In this document: positions 32,342 through 42,235 of the stretch, piece after piece
How the letters are laid out: every line of letters begins with the position of its first letter
Numbering within the stretch: position 1 is the stretch's first letter
Source: an uncultured Victivallales bacterium
Lineage (GTDB): Bacteria > Verrucomicrobiota > Lentisphaeria > Victivallales > UBA1829
Length of the DNA: 55,695 nt
NCBI GenBank assembly: GCA_934644965.1
Contig: CAKUDG010000024.1
Location: forward strand, 1 to 55,695
Direction of reading: 5' to 3'
Position numbers and translations under genes: made by a program
The notes under the pieces: model-generated
The model's database searches: none
Told to the model about the DNA's origin: nothing
The model's input: only the letters and a program-made list of their open reading frames with translations

Positions 32342-33364
32342 ATGAGACAGGAGGAACTACAGGAACTGCAGGGGAAGATTTCAGATGCGTCTGCCTTCAT
32401 CAGGCCGCTGAAAACGGAAATCGGCAGGATTCTTGCGGGTCAGGACAAACTTGTGGAACGCCTGATTCTCGCACTCATTTCAGACGGGCACGTGTTGCTC
32501 GAAGGGGTTCCCGGGCTGGCGAAGACCCTGCTGGTCAAAACCGTCGCCCAGGCGCTGGACGGGACATTCTCCCGCATTCAGTTCACGCCGGATCTTCTTC
32601 CCGCAGACGTCATCGGGACCACGATCTACAATCAGGAAGAACACAGCTTCAGCGTGAAGAAAGGCCCCGTGTTTGCCAACCTGGTTCTGGCGGACGAAAT
32701 CAACCGTGCGCCGGCAAAAGTTCAGAGCGCACTGCTCGAATGCATGCAGGAACGTCAGGCGACCATTTCCGGACAGACGCTCAAAATGCCCAGCCCCTTC
32801 ATCGTGCTGGCGACCCAGAATCCGATCGAACAGGAAGGGACCTATCCCCTGCCCGAAGCGCAGGTGGACCGCTTCATGTTCAAACTGAAGGTCGATTACC
32901 CGAAACGGGAGGAGGAACGGACCGTCATCGAACGCATGGCCCATCCGGACGCCCATATTCAGGCCATCGCCGTGGCAAAGCTCTCCGATATCACGGGGGC
33001 GCGGGAATGGGTGGACAAGGTGTATATGGATGAGAAGATCCTGGAATATATACTGGATATTGTGCTGGCGACGCGTCCGAAACGGCTGTCGGAACTGTCA
33101 CAGAGGCAGAACGGGGTGAATCTGTCGGAGCTCTCGGATCTTCTTCAGTTCGGGGCGTCGCCGAGGGCCGGGATCGCGCTGGCGCTGGCGGCGAAAGGAC
33201 AGGCCTTCCTCGAAGGAAGAGCATACGTCATGCCGCAGGATGTGAAGACACTCGCACCCGACGTGCTGCGCCACAGAATCATCCTGAGCTACGAGGCGGA
33301 GGCCGAAGGACTGAATACCGACGATGTCATCACCAGAATCCTGAACGAACTCAGAACCCCCTAG
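32342..33364 (+). CDS. MoxR-type AAA+ ATPase
   Basis: A 340-residue ATPase of the MoxR family, chaperone-like proteins that work with VWA-domain partners. Walker A is EGVPGLAKTLLVK (near 55-67), Walker B VLADEINRAPAKVQSALLE (near 116-134), with sensor 1 in FIVLATQNPIEQEGTYPLPEAQVDRFM. AGGAGG precedes the ATG. It heads an operon with a DUF58 protein, a two-TM protein and a VWA protein, the layout of Bat/aerotolerance-type operons. A TATTAT box at 32215-32220 may be its -10. Confidence 0.93.
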   Translation: MRQEELQELQGKISDASAFIRPLKTEIGRILAGQDKLVERLILALISDGHVLLEGVPGLAKTLLVKTVAQALDGTFSRIQFTPDLLPADVIGTTIYNQEEHSFSVKKGPVFANLVLADEINRAPAKVQSALLECMQERQATISGQTLKMPSPFIVLATQNPIEQEGTYPLPEAQVDRFMFKLKVDYPKREEERTVIERMAHPDAHIQAIAVAKLSDITGAREWVDKVYMDEKILEYILDIVLATRPKRLSELSQRQNGVNLSELSDLLQFGASPRAGIALALAAKGQAFLEGRAYVMPQDVKTLAPDVLRHRIILSYEAEAEGLNTDDVITRILNELRTP

Positions 33365-33428
33365 TTCCTGCTTCCTGGAACGACGGGGATTCCATTCACA
33401 ACACATACAGCGGAACGGGGGAACTCTC

Positions 33429-34310
33429 ATGCTGGCACGGGAACTGCTCGCGAAAGTCAGAAAAATCGAAATCAAGACCAGACGCCTGGTGGACGAAATC
33501 ACCGGAGGCGCCTACCACAGCGTCTTCAAAGGACGCGGGATCGAATTCAGCGAAGTCCGGGAATACACCCCGGAGGATGACGTCCGGGACATCGACTGGA
33601 ACGTCACCGCGCGCATGGGCTCCCCCTTCATCAAAAAATACGCGGAGGAACGGGAACTGACGGTCATCCTCGCCGTGGACGTCTCCGCCTCCGGGCTCTT
33701 CGGCAGCTCCGGCAGGAACAAACGCGAACAGATGATCGAAGCCGCCGCACTCCTCGCCTTCAGCGCCATCCGGAACAACGACAAGGTGGGACTGCTCCTC
33801 TTCAGCGACAGAACGGAACTGTATCTGCCGCCGCGTTCCGGACGGACTCATGTGCTGAGAGTCATCCGCGAACTCGTCGCCGCAGACGCACACGGACGCG
33901 GCACCGACATCGGAGCGGCACTCGAATCGCTCTCCCGCTCCCAGAAGAAAAAGGCGGTCGTCTTCCTCATCAGCGACTTCATCGACAACAAGGACTACGA
34001 ACGCAGCATGAAACTTCTGAGTCTCCGCCATGATCTCGTGGCCATCCGCGTCCTGGACGAACGGGAAATCGCCCTTCCCTCACTTGCCGAAATGTCCCTG
34101 GAAGATTCCGAAAACGGCGGGACTCTTCTCTTCAACGCCTCTTCCGGGAAAATGCTCCGCGCCTACGAAACGGCTCAGCAGCTCCTCCACAAAAACACCG
34201 GAGACATCTGCCGCCGTTCCAAAGTGGACATGATCGACATCCGCTGCGGCGAAGATCTTCTCAAACCCCTGATGACCTTCTTCCAGAACCGGAAACTCAA
34301 ACATTCATGA
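33429..34310 (+). CDS. DUF58 domain protein
   Basis: A 293-residue soluble protein of the DUF58 family, which has a degenerate VWA fold. The family signature appears as GGAYHSVFKGRGIEFSEVREYTPEDDVRDIDWNVTARMGSPFIKKYAEERE (residues 26-76), followed by the VWA-like core VILAVDVSASGLFG, in which DxSxS is nearly kept. These proteins regularly sit behind a MoxR ATPase, as here. The exact function is not known; a role in envelope maintenance or stress tolerance is proposed for the operon type. The final codons overlap the start of the next gene by ATGA. Confidence 0.9.
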   Translation: MLARELLAKVRKIEIKTRRLVDEITGGAYHSVFKGRGIEFSEVREYTPEDDVRDIDWNVTARMGSPFIKKYAEERELTVILAVDVSASGLFGSSGRNKREQMIEAAALLAFSAIRNNDKVGLLLFSDRTELYLPPRSGRTHVLRVIRELVAADAHGRGTDIGAALESLSRSQKKKAVVFLISDFIDNKDYERSMKLLSLRHDLVAIRVLDEREIALPSLAEMSLEDSENGGTLLFNASSGKMLRAYETAQQLLHKNTGDICRRSKVDMIDIRCGEDLLKPLMTFFQNRKLKHS

Positions 34311-35350
34311 AGGAGGACACCTTGCTTAATACCCACTCAACAACAAAAATCTGGGAATCGAAACTCTTCCGGGTTTTCGCCCTGCTGCTTTCAGCGATTC
34401 TGCTCTGCCTCTTTCTCTTCGCGGCGGCGGCGGCACTGAAATACCGTTCCGTTGCTCGGTCCGGAGCGGAGGCGGAGTTGAAAAGCGGTCCGGAGCTTCT
34501 CTACGGAAAAGAAGTGCCCCTCCTGGGACAGGAGGTGCCTGTGAAAACCGTCTTTCTGGCGCCCTGGAACCAGGTTCCCGCCGGAGTCACGGCGGAGCCG
34601 GGATCGGGATCGCAGCTCCTGGGAGAACCCGTGTTCCGGCGCGGAGCGTTCACCTGGGGCGGATGCTTCTGGACTCTGGACTGTAAAGTCCAGCCCTACC
34701 GGATCGGCGAAATCGGGGAAGGAAAAATCGAAGTCGCATTCGGAGGATCGGAAAAAGGAAGCCGAAACTTTGAGCTGAACATTCCCTCCTTCCATGTGAA
34801 TCCCGTTGAAACGCCCGATGGAGACGCACTCCTTTCCGCCGGATACATAGAGCGGCGCAGTCAGTGGCTGAATTCCCGCTCCGTTTGGATTGCGGCCGGC
34901 ATCCTTCTGATTGCAGCGGCCGCGGCGGGATATCTCCTTCTCAGACGCAGGAAAGAACGCATGGGACAGGAGGAGATTCTCACACCCTGGCAGTCCGCGA
35001 TTCAGGCCATCCGCAGTCTGAAGGAAAATGTGGACAGCGGCATGGCGTCGCCTGAAATCTCGCTCGCAAAACTGACGGACATTGTCAGAAGATATCTGGA
35101 AAAGCGTTTCAACATGCGCGCCGAACACCAGACCACGGCGGAATTTCTCTCCGAACTGGACCGGGACGATTCCTTCCTGACAGGCAGACACCGTCACTTT
35201 CTGCGTGATTTCCTCTCCTCCGCGGACATGGTGAAGTTTGCCCGTCTTCCCGCAGACAAAACCCTCTTTGAAACGGCGGCGGACCGGGCGGAAAAACTGG
35301 TTTCCGAAACCGTTCCTGAGGAAACAAACGGAAAGGAGCGCAACGAATGA
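34307..35350 (+). CDS. BatD/DUF4381-like two-TM protein of the MoxR operon
   Basis: A 347-residue membrane protein with one TM helix near residues 20-45, a periplasmic domain of about 135 residues (45-185, beta-rich in appearance), a second TM helix near 196-215 and a cytoplasmic domain of about 130 residues starting RRRKERMG. The cytoplasmic part contains SLAKLTDIVRRYLEKRFNMRAEHQTTAEFLSEL, a pattern common in DUF4381 and BatD C-termini. Sequence is too divergent for a firm family call; the operon position between DUF58 and VWA genes supports a BatD-like role. Overlaps both neighbours by ATGA, so translation is coupled. Confidence 0.7.
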   Translation: MKEDTLLNTHSTTKIWESKLFRVFALLLSAILLCLFLFAAAAALKYRSVARSGAEAELKSGPELLYGKEVPLLGQEVPVKTVFLAPWNQVPAGVTAEPGSGSQLLGEPVFRRGAFTWGGCFWTLDCKVQPYRIGEIGEGKIEVAFGGSEKGSRNFELNIPSFHVNPVETPDGDALLSAGYIERRSQWLNSRSVWIAAGILLIAAAAAGYLLLRRRKERMGQEEILTPWQSAIQAIRSLKENVDSGMASPEISLAKLTDIVRRYLEKRFNMRAEHQTTAEFLSELDRDDSFLTGRHRHFLRDFLSSADMVKFARLPADKTLFETAADRAEKLVSETVPEETNGKERNE

Positions 35351-36384
35351 CTTTCGCATATCCCTGGTTTTTTCTTCTGCTGATACCTCTGGCCCTGGCA
35401 CTGCTTGCGGCCTGGAGAAAACGGGAACCGGGTATCCGGATCCCGAGCATCCGCCCTTATGAAATGGCGTCGAAACACACTCTCCGCGTGATGAACTGGA
35501 GGAAGATGACTCTTTTTGCGCTCTGGGCAGCGGGAGGAATCTTCTGCGTCGTGGCCCTTGCCCGCCCGCAGGAAGGACTCGAGGAAATCAAACAGCGCGC
35601 AGACGGAATTGACATCATCATCGCACTCGACCTCTCCGGAAGCATGGAAGCCATCGACATTCCCTCCTCGGTCAGCAGCCAGGCCCAGCTGAACAGTCAG
35701 CTCAGGGACGGAACGCTGAAAAACCGTCTGGAAACGGCGAAGGCGGAAATCCGGAAATTCATCGAAGCGCGTCCCAACGACCGGATCGGGCTGATCGTCT
35801 TTGCCCAGCTGCCCTATGTGGCCTGCCCGCCGACCCTTGACCACGCCTGGCTCATCGCCAATCTCGAACGACTGAACCCCGGCGACATCGGTGATGCGAC
35901 GGGAATCGCGGGTCCCCTCGCCAGCGCCGTCCAGAGACTGAAGGATTCCGATGCGAAAAGCCGCGTTGTGGTGCTCTTCACCGACGGCAGAAACAATGTC
36001 TCCGCCAAAGTGACGCCGAGACAGGCTGCAAAACTCGCCGACACCTTCAACATCACCGTCTACACCGTGGGCATCGGTTCAAACAACGCCATTGCCCGCC
36101 AGACCGGTCTTTTCGGCTCCTCATACGTTCCCGTACACGGGGAATTCGACGAAGAACTTCTGCGCGACATCGCCTCCACTTCCGGAGGCCGCTACTACAA
36201 AGCCGCCGATGCGGAAGGCATGGCTCAGGCCATGTCCGAAATCGACAAGCTGGAAAAAACGAGCGTCGAACAGCCCATTGTCATCAACTGGCGGGAATTG
36301 TATCCCTTTTTCTGCTATGCCGCGGGAGCGGCCTTTCTTCTCGCCTTCGCTCTGAGGAACAGTCTCCTGATTTCCATCCCCTGA
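35347..36384 (+). CDS. VWA-domain membrane protein (BatA-like)
   Basis: A 345-residue protein with two N-terminal TM helices (about 4-22 and 55-72; YPWFFLLLIPLALALLAAW), a VWA domain from about 88 to 290 with a complete MIDAS (DLSGSM at 95-100, Thr/Asp downstream), and a last TM helix near 320-338. Such proteins bind divalent metal and partner proteins in the periplasm and act with MoxR/DUF58. The insertion PSSVSSQAQLNSQLRDGTLK after the MIDAS strand is typical for BatA. The operon stops here: no BatB, BatC or BatE follow. Confidence 0.9.
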   Translation: MTFAYPWFFLLLIPLALALLAAWRKREPGIRIPSIRPYEMASKHTLRVMNWRKMTLFALWAAGGIFCVVALARPQEGLEEIKQRADGIDIIIALDLSGSMEAIDIPSSVSSQAQLNSQLRDGTLKNRLETAKAEIRKFIEARPNDRIGLIVFAQLPYVACPPTLDHAWLIANLERLNPGDIGDATGIAGPLASAVQRLKDSDAKSRVVVLFTDGRNNVSAKVTPRQAAKLADTFNITVYTVGIGSNNAIARQTGLFGSSYVPVHGEFDEELLRDIASTSGGRYYKAADAEGMAQAMSEIDKLEKTSVEQPIVINWRELYPFFCYAAGAAFLLAFALRNSLLISIP

Positions 36385-36504
36385 AGAAAACACTCCCCCG
36401 CATCCGAAAAAAATTGCGGAATGCCGTTGAAAAAAACACAGTGCTGCATTACGTTACAAAAAAACGGTAATTCGCAGTTTTCATAGAAGGAATCGCAGGG
36501 GAAT

Positions 36505-37686
36505 ATGGCAAAGCTTGGAACCGCATTGACCGCTTCGGCCGTGAAGGTCCTGTTTCTCGGAGCCGGGGAACTCGGGAAGGAAGTCATCATCGAAATGCAG
36601 AGACTCGGCGCGGAAGTGGCGGCGGTTGACCGCTATCCGAATGCACCGGGCATGCAGGTGGCTCACCGCAGTTATGTCATCGACATGCTGGATCCGGCGG
36701 CACTCCGGGAAGTCGTGGAAAAGGAGAAGCCCGACTACATCGTCCCGGAAGTGGAAGCCATCGCCACAGGGGAACTGCTCAAGCTTGAGGAAGAGGGCTT
36801 CCACGTCATCCCGAAAGCCCGCGCCACTTTCCTGACCATGAACAGAGAGGGAATCCGCAGACTCGCGGCAGAAGAACTCGGACTGCCCTGCTCGCCCTAC
36901 CGTTTCGCCGCAGATTACGCGGAATTCAAAAAGGCGGTGGAGGAAATCGGTATCCCGTGTGTGGTGAAACCCATCATGAGCTCCTCGGGACACGGGCAGT
37001 CCGTCATCCGGAGCGGGGAAGAGCTGGAAAAGGCATGGAAAAACGCCCAGGAGGGGGGACGGGCCGGCGCAGGAAAAGTGATTGTCGAAGCCTTCATTCA
37101 TTTCGACTACGAAATCACGCTCCTGACCATCCGTCACACCGGAGGGACCAGTTTTCTTGAACCGATCGGGCATCATCAGGTCAATGGGGACTATCAGGAA
37201 TCCTGGCAGCCGCAGGTCATGTCGGAAACGGCGCTGAAGAAGGCCAGGGAAATTGCGGAAGCGATCACGTCGGCGCTGGGAGGCCGGGGGATTTTCGGAG
37301 TGGAACTCTTCATCCGAGGAGATGAGGTTCTGTTCAGTGAAGTCAGTCCGAGGCCGCATGATACGGGGATGGTGACGATGATCTCGCAGGATCTTTCGGA
37401 ATTTGCGCTTCACGCCCGCGCGGTTCTCGGCCTGCCGATTCCGAATATTGCCTTTCACGGGCCGTCCGCATCGAAGGCAGTCGTTGTGGACGGAGTCTCA
37501 GACCATGTGGCATTCACCCGCCTGGAAGACGTGCTCTCCGAACCCGATACGACCATCCGGATTTTCGGGAAAGGAAATCTGAACGGGCACCGCCGCCTGG
37601 GAGTTCTGCTCGCACGTGGAAAAAACACAGAAGAAGCGCTGGAAAAAGTCATACGCATGAGAGAAAAACTCGGAGTCGAACTCTGA
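36505..37686 (+). CDS. purT: Formate-dependent phosphoribosylglycinamide formyltransferase
   Basis: ATP-grasp enzyme that formylates glycinamide ribonucleotide from free formate in purine synthesis. The 393-residue length and motifs are those of PurT: VLFLGAGELGKEVIIEMQRLGAEVAAVDRY (13-43), VMSSSGHGQSV-type loop (PIMSSSGHGQS), IGHHQVNGDYQESWQP, and FSEVSPRPHDTGMVT. Use of formate instead of formyl-tetrahydrofolate fits a fermentative anaerobe. The ATG follows AGGGGAAT. It appears to be transcribed alone; neither the 120 bases before nor the 366 bases after contain another gene. Confidence 0.95.
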   Translation: MAKLGTALTASAVKVLFLGAGELGKEVIIEMQRLGAEVAAVDRYPNAPGMQVAHRSYVIDMLDPAALREVVEKEKPDYIVPEVEAIATGELLKLEEEGFHVIPKARATFLTMNREGIRRLAAEELGLPCSPYRFAADYAEFKKAVEEIGIPCVVKPIMSSSGHGQSVIRSGEELEKAWKNAQEGGRAGAGKVIVEAFIHFDYEITLLTIRHTGGTSFLEPIGHHQVNGDYQESWQPQVMSETALKKAREIAEAITSALGGRGIFGVELFIRGDEVLFSEVSPRPHDTGMVTMISQDLSEFALHARAVLGLPIPNIAFHGPSASKAVVVDGVSDHVAFTRLEDVLSEPDTTIRIFGKGNLNGHRRLGVLLARGKNTEEALEKVIRMREKLGVEL

Positions 37687-38052
37687 CAGGCAGAAAGAGA
37701 AAACATGCGCTTTCCGGAGCCTTCAGAAAACAGACCCCGATATTTTTTCCATTGCAGAAATATCCGCCAACAAACAGAAATAAGAGGGGGAATTCATTTT
37801 CGTTTCTCCGTCAGGACGAGTTTTTTCGTTTCCCGCAGGAAACACAAAAAAGGAACTTGCAAAAGGACTTTTCCTCTATTTTGCGGAGAAAAATCTCAAA
37901 ATTGAGAAATTTTATATATTGAGAGCAGATTTTATTTGCAAAACGCCGGGATGATGATATATAATTATAGAAGAGAAAAAGACAGGGAATGATGAGCCAG
38001 TCCGGACAAGCGGAAGGGAACGACCCGCATGTCACGAACAAAGGAGCGGACG
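37687..38052. other. Intergenic region between purT and the pseudopilin cassette
   Basis: About 365 bases, AT-richer than the surroundings. It contains no supported gene. GATATTT/AAATATC (37738-37763) forms a weak hairpin behind purT without a T-tract. A good promoter lies at the right side (separate entry). Confidence 0.5.
37936..37965 (+). promoter_or_regulatory. Promoter of the pseudopilin cassette
   Basis: TTGCAA (37936-37941), an 18-base spacer and a perfect TATAAT (37960-37965), about 90 bases ahead of the first pseudopilin gene. Confidence 0.65.
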
Positions 38053-38586
38053 ATGCAGAAAAAGAAACATGCGTTCAATATGATTGAAATTGTATTGGCC
38101 CTGGGGATTATCGCAGTCGGAATAACCGGCGTGCTGGGGATTCTTCCGGTGGCGGTCACCTCCTCCAAGTCGGCAGTGGGGGACAGTTATGCGGCGGATG
38201 CGGCCAACACGTTTCTGAGTTATATTGAAGCCATAGTAAGAGACAACTGGAGCAATCTGCCGAACCAGCCGACTGCAGGGAATTATCATAAGACGGATCC
38301 GGAAACGCTCAGTTCACCGATCACACCTGAAGGGGACATTGAAATCTTTGACCTGGGAGGGGGAGGATACGCAGTCCGGATCAAAGACGGCGATGTTTCT
38401 GTCTTTGCAGCGGAAATCCGCATCCAGACCAGTGACATTACCGATTTCGCAATCGGGACAAGTACAGGGACCATTCCCAATACCATGGCGAAACGGATTG
38501 CTGTTGAAGTGAGCTGGCCGTTGAACGCAGCCGGTGAAAATCGCGAAAAACGGGTTTTCATCCGGGAATTTTTCAGAAATTACTGA
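38053..38586 (+). CDS. Pseudopilin-like protein, GspI-like
   Basis: A 177-residue protein with a type IV prepilin-like N-terminus: a short basic leader MQKKKHA, then F-N-M-I-E followed by the hydrophobic helix IVLALGIIAVGITGVLGILPV. Glu at +5 is present; the residue before the cleavage site is Ala rather than the usual Gly. The exported part is of modest size and ends in VFIREFFRNY. By order (followed by J-like and K-like genes) it resembles the minor pseudopilin GspI. AAGGAG precedes the ATG. First gene of the cassette. Confidence 0.8.
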   Translation: MQKKKHAFNMIEIVLALGIIAVGITGVLGILPVAVTSSKSAVGDSYAADAANTFLSYIEAIVRDNWSNLPNQPTAGNYHKTDPETLSSPITPEGDIEIFDLGGGGYAVRIKDGDVSVFAAEIRIQTSDITDFAIGTSTGTIPNTMAKRIAVEVSWPLNAAGENREKRVFIREFFRNY

Positions 38587-38601
38587 CGAGGGAGACGGAG
38601 C

Positions 38602-39381
38602 ATGAGAAAGAATCGAACCATCCGAAGCTTCACCCTGATCGAACTGGTTGTCGCCATGGGAGTTTTCAGCATCATGATGCTGGGGCTGGTGCAGCTGTTT
38701 TCCTCGACCCAGAATTTGTGGTCGGGAATGTCCTCCCGGACGGAAACGTTTGAAAACGCGAGGATCGTCATGGACCTGATCGCCAATGATCTCCAGACCA
38801 TCTACTATGACGGGACCGCCGGAAAGACCTTCTTCACCACCAACAGCGATTACAGCCAGATCTCGTTCGGGACAATCCGCTCCAGCAAAGCCAACAGCCA
38901 CTGCAATTCCAAGATCACCAAAGTCACCTACAAATACCAGGGCGTGGGTGACGGGACTGGAGACGACAAACTGAAATCTGAATTCAGCGTCCGGGCGGCA
39001 TCCGTGGGAGATCATGATTCCGGAGGCGCCGCTGATTCCAACTGGAAGATGACGGAGCTCAATCCCTTCACCACAGGAAGCGAAGGCAGTTTCGCCACTG
39101 TCATCCGGGGAGTGTATTCTCTGAAAATGATCCCGCTGAAGTCCGATATGCAGGAAGACAGCAGCTTCCAGGGAGGCTCTCTGACGGGAGCCGTTCCGGC
39201 GGCCGTCCGGATTGAACTCACTCTTCTGGACAACGATACCATTACAAGATGGAAAAACATCAACAGTACGGATCCGGGTTCTCCGGCATCTTCGGCATTT
39301 CCAAGCAGCGGAGATGTTTACGAGAATGTCATCAGACCTGCTCTGAAAAAATTCACCAGAATTGTCGTCATCGGCAGATAA
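38602..39381 (+). CDS. Pseudopilin-like protein, GspJ-like
   Basis: A 259-residue protein: leader MRKNRTIRS, then FTLIELVVAMGVFSIMMLGLVQLFSST, a perfect type IV pilin helix with Glu5 and Ser before the cleavage site. Length and the pattern after the helix (LWSGMSSRTETFENARIVMDLIANDLQTIYYD) are like the larger minor pseudopilin GspJ. GGGAGACGGAGC precedes the ATG; only 15 bases separate it from the previous gene. It is expected to be processed by a prepilin peptidase encoded elsewhere and to sit in the tip of a secretion pseudopilus. Confidence 0.82.
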   Translation: MRKNRTIRSFTLIELVVAMGVFSIMMLGLVQLFSSTQNLWSGMSSRTETFENARIVMDLIANDLQTIYYDGTAGKTFFTTNSDYSQISFGTIRSSKANSHCNSKITKVTYKYQGVGDGTGDDKLKSEFSVRAASVGDHDSGGAADSNWKMTELNPFTTGSEGSFATVIRGVYSLKMIPLKSDMQEDSSFQGGSLTGAVPAAVRIELTLLDNDTITRWKNINSTDPGSPASSAFPSSGDVYENVIRPALKKFTRIVVIGR

Positions 39382-39403
39382 CCCGTGAAAGGCGCGTGAG
39401 AAT

Positions 39404-42235
39404 ATGAAAAGGACAATGGACAGGACTGGGAAGAACCGGGCCAGAAGAAGAACCCGTTCGGAAAGAGGCGCCGCCCTGATCTTCACACTGGGCATGCTGG
39501 GAATCATCACGATGCTGGCACTCATCTTCGCCTCCAATGCGATTACGGAGCGGAAAGTGGCATCTGCCAACTGCAATGCAAGCGGAGCGAAAATGCTGGC
39601 CCGTTCCGCACTGGAACGGGTGGTCGCGGCAGCCAACGCCATGGCCGCGGGCGAATCCGACTTCAGCGCACTGCAGGTCGACAAACTCTATTCATGCATA
39701 GGCGCCGGCAACTCTTCTGCGGACTGGCTCTGGAAACTTGAGAAAAGCGGATATTTCCAGTATCCCGACAGCAGCACTCCAGGAGAAAACAGCCATCCGC
39801 AGTGGCAGCTGGTACAGAATCCTTTCAGTTCCGATCATGAAATCATCGGGCGTTTCGCCTACGTATCGGTGGCGGGGGGAACCACCATCGACCCGAGAGC
39901 CGTGGCGGACAAGGTTTACCAGCCGGACACCGACTACATATCCGAGAACCGACCCGGGATCTCCACGACCGAACTGGATCTGAGCGCCATACCCCAGGTC
40001 AATGACATGGGCGACTGCACAGGAGCCGCCTCCATCAAAGCAGACGATGTGAAACTCTCCGGCAAAGATGAAGCTTCCACCACATCCGTCATCAACGGCT
40101 GGATTGATCTTGACACCGTGATCCACGACTCCAATATCAATGCCACTGGAGACGAAGCCAACGCTCTTCAGAAGTTCTTCTACTGGCGTTCCGCCAAACT
40201 GAATGAAACCTACACCGCCACGGAACAAACCCCCGATCCGGGAGGAGGAGATCCGACGGAAACGGAAAAACAGTATCACCGCTTCAATCTGAACAAGTCC
40301 GAAGCGGACTGGAGCGTTTTTGCAAACGGGACGGACGTAAACTTTGCCAAACTGGCCAATGCCTTGGAATTCCAGGAAGGAGTGACGCCCTCCGCCACGG
40401 ATGCGGGACTCCCGTTCTTTGGTGATTACGCCTCTTCTGTGAAAGTGAAGCAGACTGCGGCAAATTTTGTTCAATACAATCTGCCGCAGAATACGGTATC
40501 GCTTTCAGATTCCTCCGACTGGGCGGTCTCCGCGCCCTCTTACAACGGACTCAAACGCAGCGCGTACATCAACGAAGTGGGAATCCGACTCAATGCGACT
40601 CTGGAAATTCTTTATGAGAGGCTCGACAACGGAACAGGAGCTTATGATGAAAAATATACATACAATATCAATGTCGCCCCATCGATCGGGGTGGAACTGA
40701 TCCGGATCTATGAAACAGTTCCGACGCACTGCAAACTGTATCTGGAAGGGACGTGCTCCTTCAGCGTCCAGGTGGCAGACGGGGCCGCCACGAAAGTGGA
40801 GTCCGACCTGAGCAATTTTGAAATTGTCCCGGCAACGGACAGCATCGGTTCCAACGGCTATACCACTTCCGACAAATTCTGGACACACGGATCCACGGAC
40901 GGGACGGCAAAACTGAAGGCATACGCCTTGTCCAACTACACCGTCACCAATCCAACCAGCGCATCGGTAAAGATCTCTGATGTGCAGCTTGCCGTCAAAC
41001 GCGTGTATCTCGCCGACAGCACAGACGGAAGCACCTATGTCAATTCCGACTATGCCAAACTCCCCGAAGACAGCGAGGCCGCCTCCATGCAGGAGATCCA
41101 AATGAATGCACCCGCATCGGAAGGGACGGAAATCACCTACTGGGGAGGAGCACGCGGCTGGGAAGTGGAAGACCCCCGCCAAAACCTCCGCGAAGAAGAC
41201 TGGACGGAACTGGACAAGGAAGAACTCACCCAGCGGACTTCCGCTGATTTCGACACCATCTACAAGGGAAGTCCCGGACAGATCAACACCAAGGCGAATG
41301 CCAATCCCTCCGGTCGTTCCGACTGTGATCCGGAAACCGTCACGAATCCCGCCTGGATTGATTCATCGCAGCACCTTTCGACCGCCTATATCCGCCACGC
41401 GCCGATGGAATCGCCGTGGGAAATGGGATTCATCCACCGCGGAGAGAAATGGAAGACCCTGAATCTGAAGAAAGCGAAAAAAGTCGCATCCCCAGAGGAT
41501 CTCAAAATGAACGACGATTACGCAGACGGGGACGGCCATATTTATGATCAGATCAAAATGACGGATGAAATTTCCGTCTGGGACAAAGTCAATCTGAGGG
41601 GCTCCGCGCTCTGTTCGGCCTGCGGTAGACCGAACCACATGCTCCATGCTCTACTTTACAAGATTCCCTCATATTCGACGCCGGAATTTCCCGCCTCGCC
41701 CGGAGCCGACTACCTTCTGGACGACTCCGCCATCAGAACCGTGGCGGAAGCGATCTGCAATGCAGCCAATGACACGAACGTGCAACGCCGTTCCGACATT
41801 CTCGCCTATTCAGGAGGAAGCGGCACTGCGCCGTTCGTCTCGAGTCTTGGTTCGACCGATGCGGAGCAGGAACAGCTGGTCGGTCGGATCATCAATCTGA
41901 CCAAGGTGGCGCCCGCGGATTCCGCAACCGTCCTGATTCTGGCGCAGACCATCACGGATGCCGGAGGAGCGGAACTGTGGAAGGACTGGGACAGGAAAGG
42001 CAGTCCATCCGCACCCAGCACCCCGGCGGCTCTGTATGAGGCGGGATATCTCCGTCCGGGTGAGAGCACCCCGTTTGCTGACGGACACTCCGGACTCGAC
42101 CACATCACCACCACAATCGGGACGTACGATGTGGGCGGAGACCAGATCACAGGGGAGGCGAAACTCATGGTTACGCTGGAATTTGATCCGGCCGCCAACA
42201 AATGGAAGATCGTCAGATATGAATACACAGACTAA
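39404..42235 (+). CDS. Very large GspK-like pseudopilin/exported protein
   Basis: A 943-residue protein. A 25-residue basic leader (MKRTMDRTGKNRARRRTRSERGA) is followed by ALIFTLGMLGIITMLALIFASN, the opening typical of GspK (RGxALxxxL...), where Glu5 is normally absent. The exported domain is about three times the usual GspK size and contains a CSACGRP motif near residue 740 and many Asp/Ser/Thr-rich loops. Near the end, IRTVAEAICNAANDTNVQRRSDILAYSG and AAALYEAGYLRPGE-type segments look like helical-hairpin K-domain pieces. Its position after I- and J-like genes supports a K-like tip role. The function of the extra mass is unknown. Confidence 0.7.
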   Translation: MKRTMDRTGKNRARRRTRSERGAALIFTLGMLGIITMLALIFASNAITERKVASANCNASGAKMLARSALERVVAAANAMAAGESDFSALQVDKLYSCIGAGNSSADWLWKLEKSGYFQYPDSSTPGENSHPQWQLVQNPFSSDHEIIGRFAYVSVAGGTTIDPRAVADKVYQPDTDYISENRPGISTTELDLSAIPQVNDMGDCTGAASIKADDVKLSGKDEASTTSVINGWIDLDTVIHDSNINATGDEANALQKFFYWRSAKLNETYTATEQTPDPGGGDPTETEKQYHRFNLNKSEADWSVFANGTDVNFAKLANALEFQEGVTPSATDAGLPFFGDYASSVKVKQTAANFVQYNLPQNTVSLSDSSDWAVSAPSYNGLKRSAYINEVGIRLNATLEILYERLDNGTGAYDEKYTYNINVAPSIGVELIRIYETVPTHCKLYLEGTCSFSVQVADGAATKVESDLSNFEIVPATDSIGSNGYTTSDKFWTHGSTDGTAKLKAYALSNYTVTNPTSASVKISDVQLAVKRVYLADSTDGSTYVNSDYAKLPEDSEAASMQEIQMNAPASEGTEITYWGGARGWEVEDPRQNLREEDWTELDKEELTQRTSADFDTIYKGSPGQINTKANANPSGRSDCDPETVTNPAWIDSSQHLSTAYIRHAPMESPWEMGFIHRGEKWKTLNLKKAKKVASPEDLKMNDDYADGDGHIYDQIKMTDEISVWDKVNLRGSALCSACGRPNHMLHALLYKIPSYSTPEFPASPGADYLLDDSAIRTVAEAICNAANDTNVQRRSDILAYSGGSGTAPFVSSLGSTDAEQEQLVGRIINLTKVAPADSATVLILAQTITDAGGAELWKDWDRKGSPSAPSTPAALYEAGYLRPGESTPFADGHSGLDHITTTIGTYDVGGDQITGEAKLMVTLEFDPAANKWKIVRYEYTD

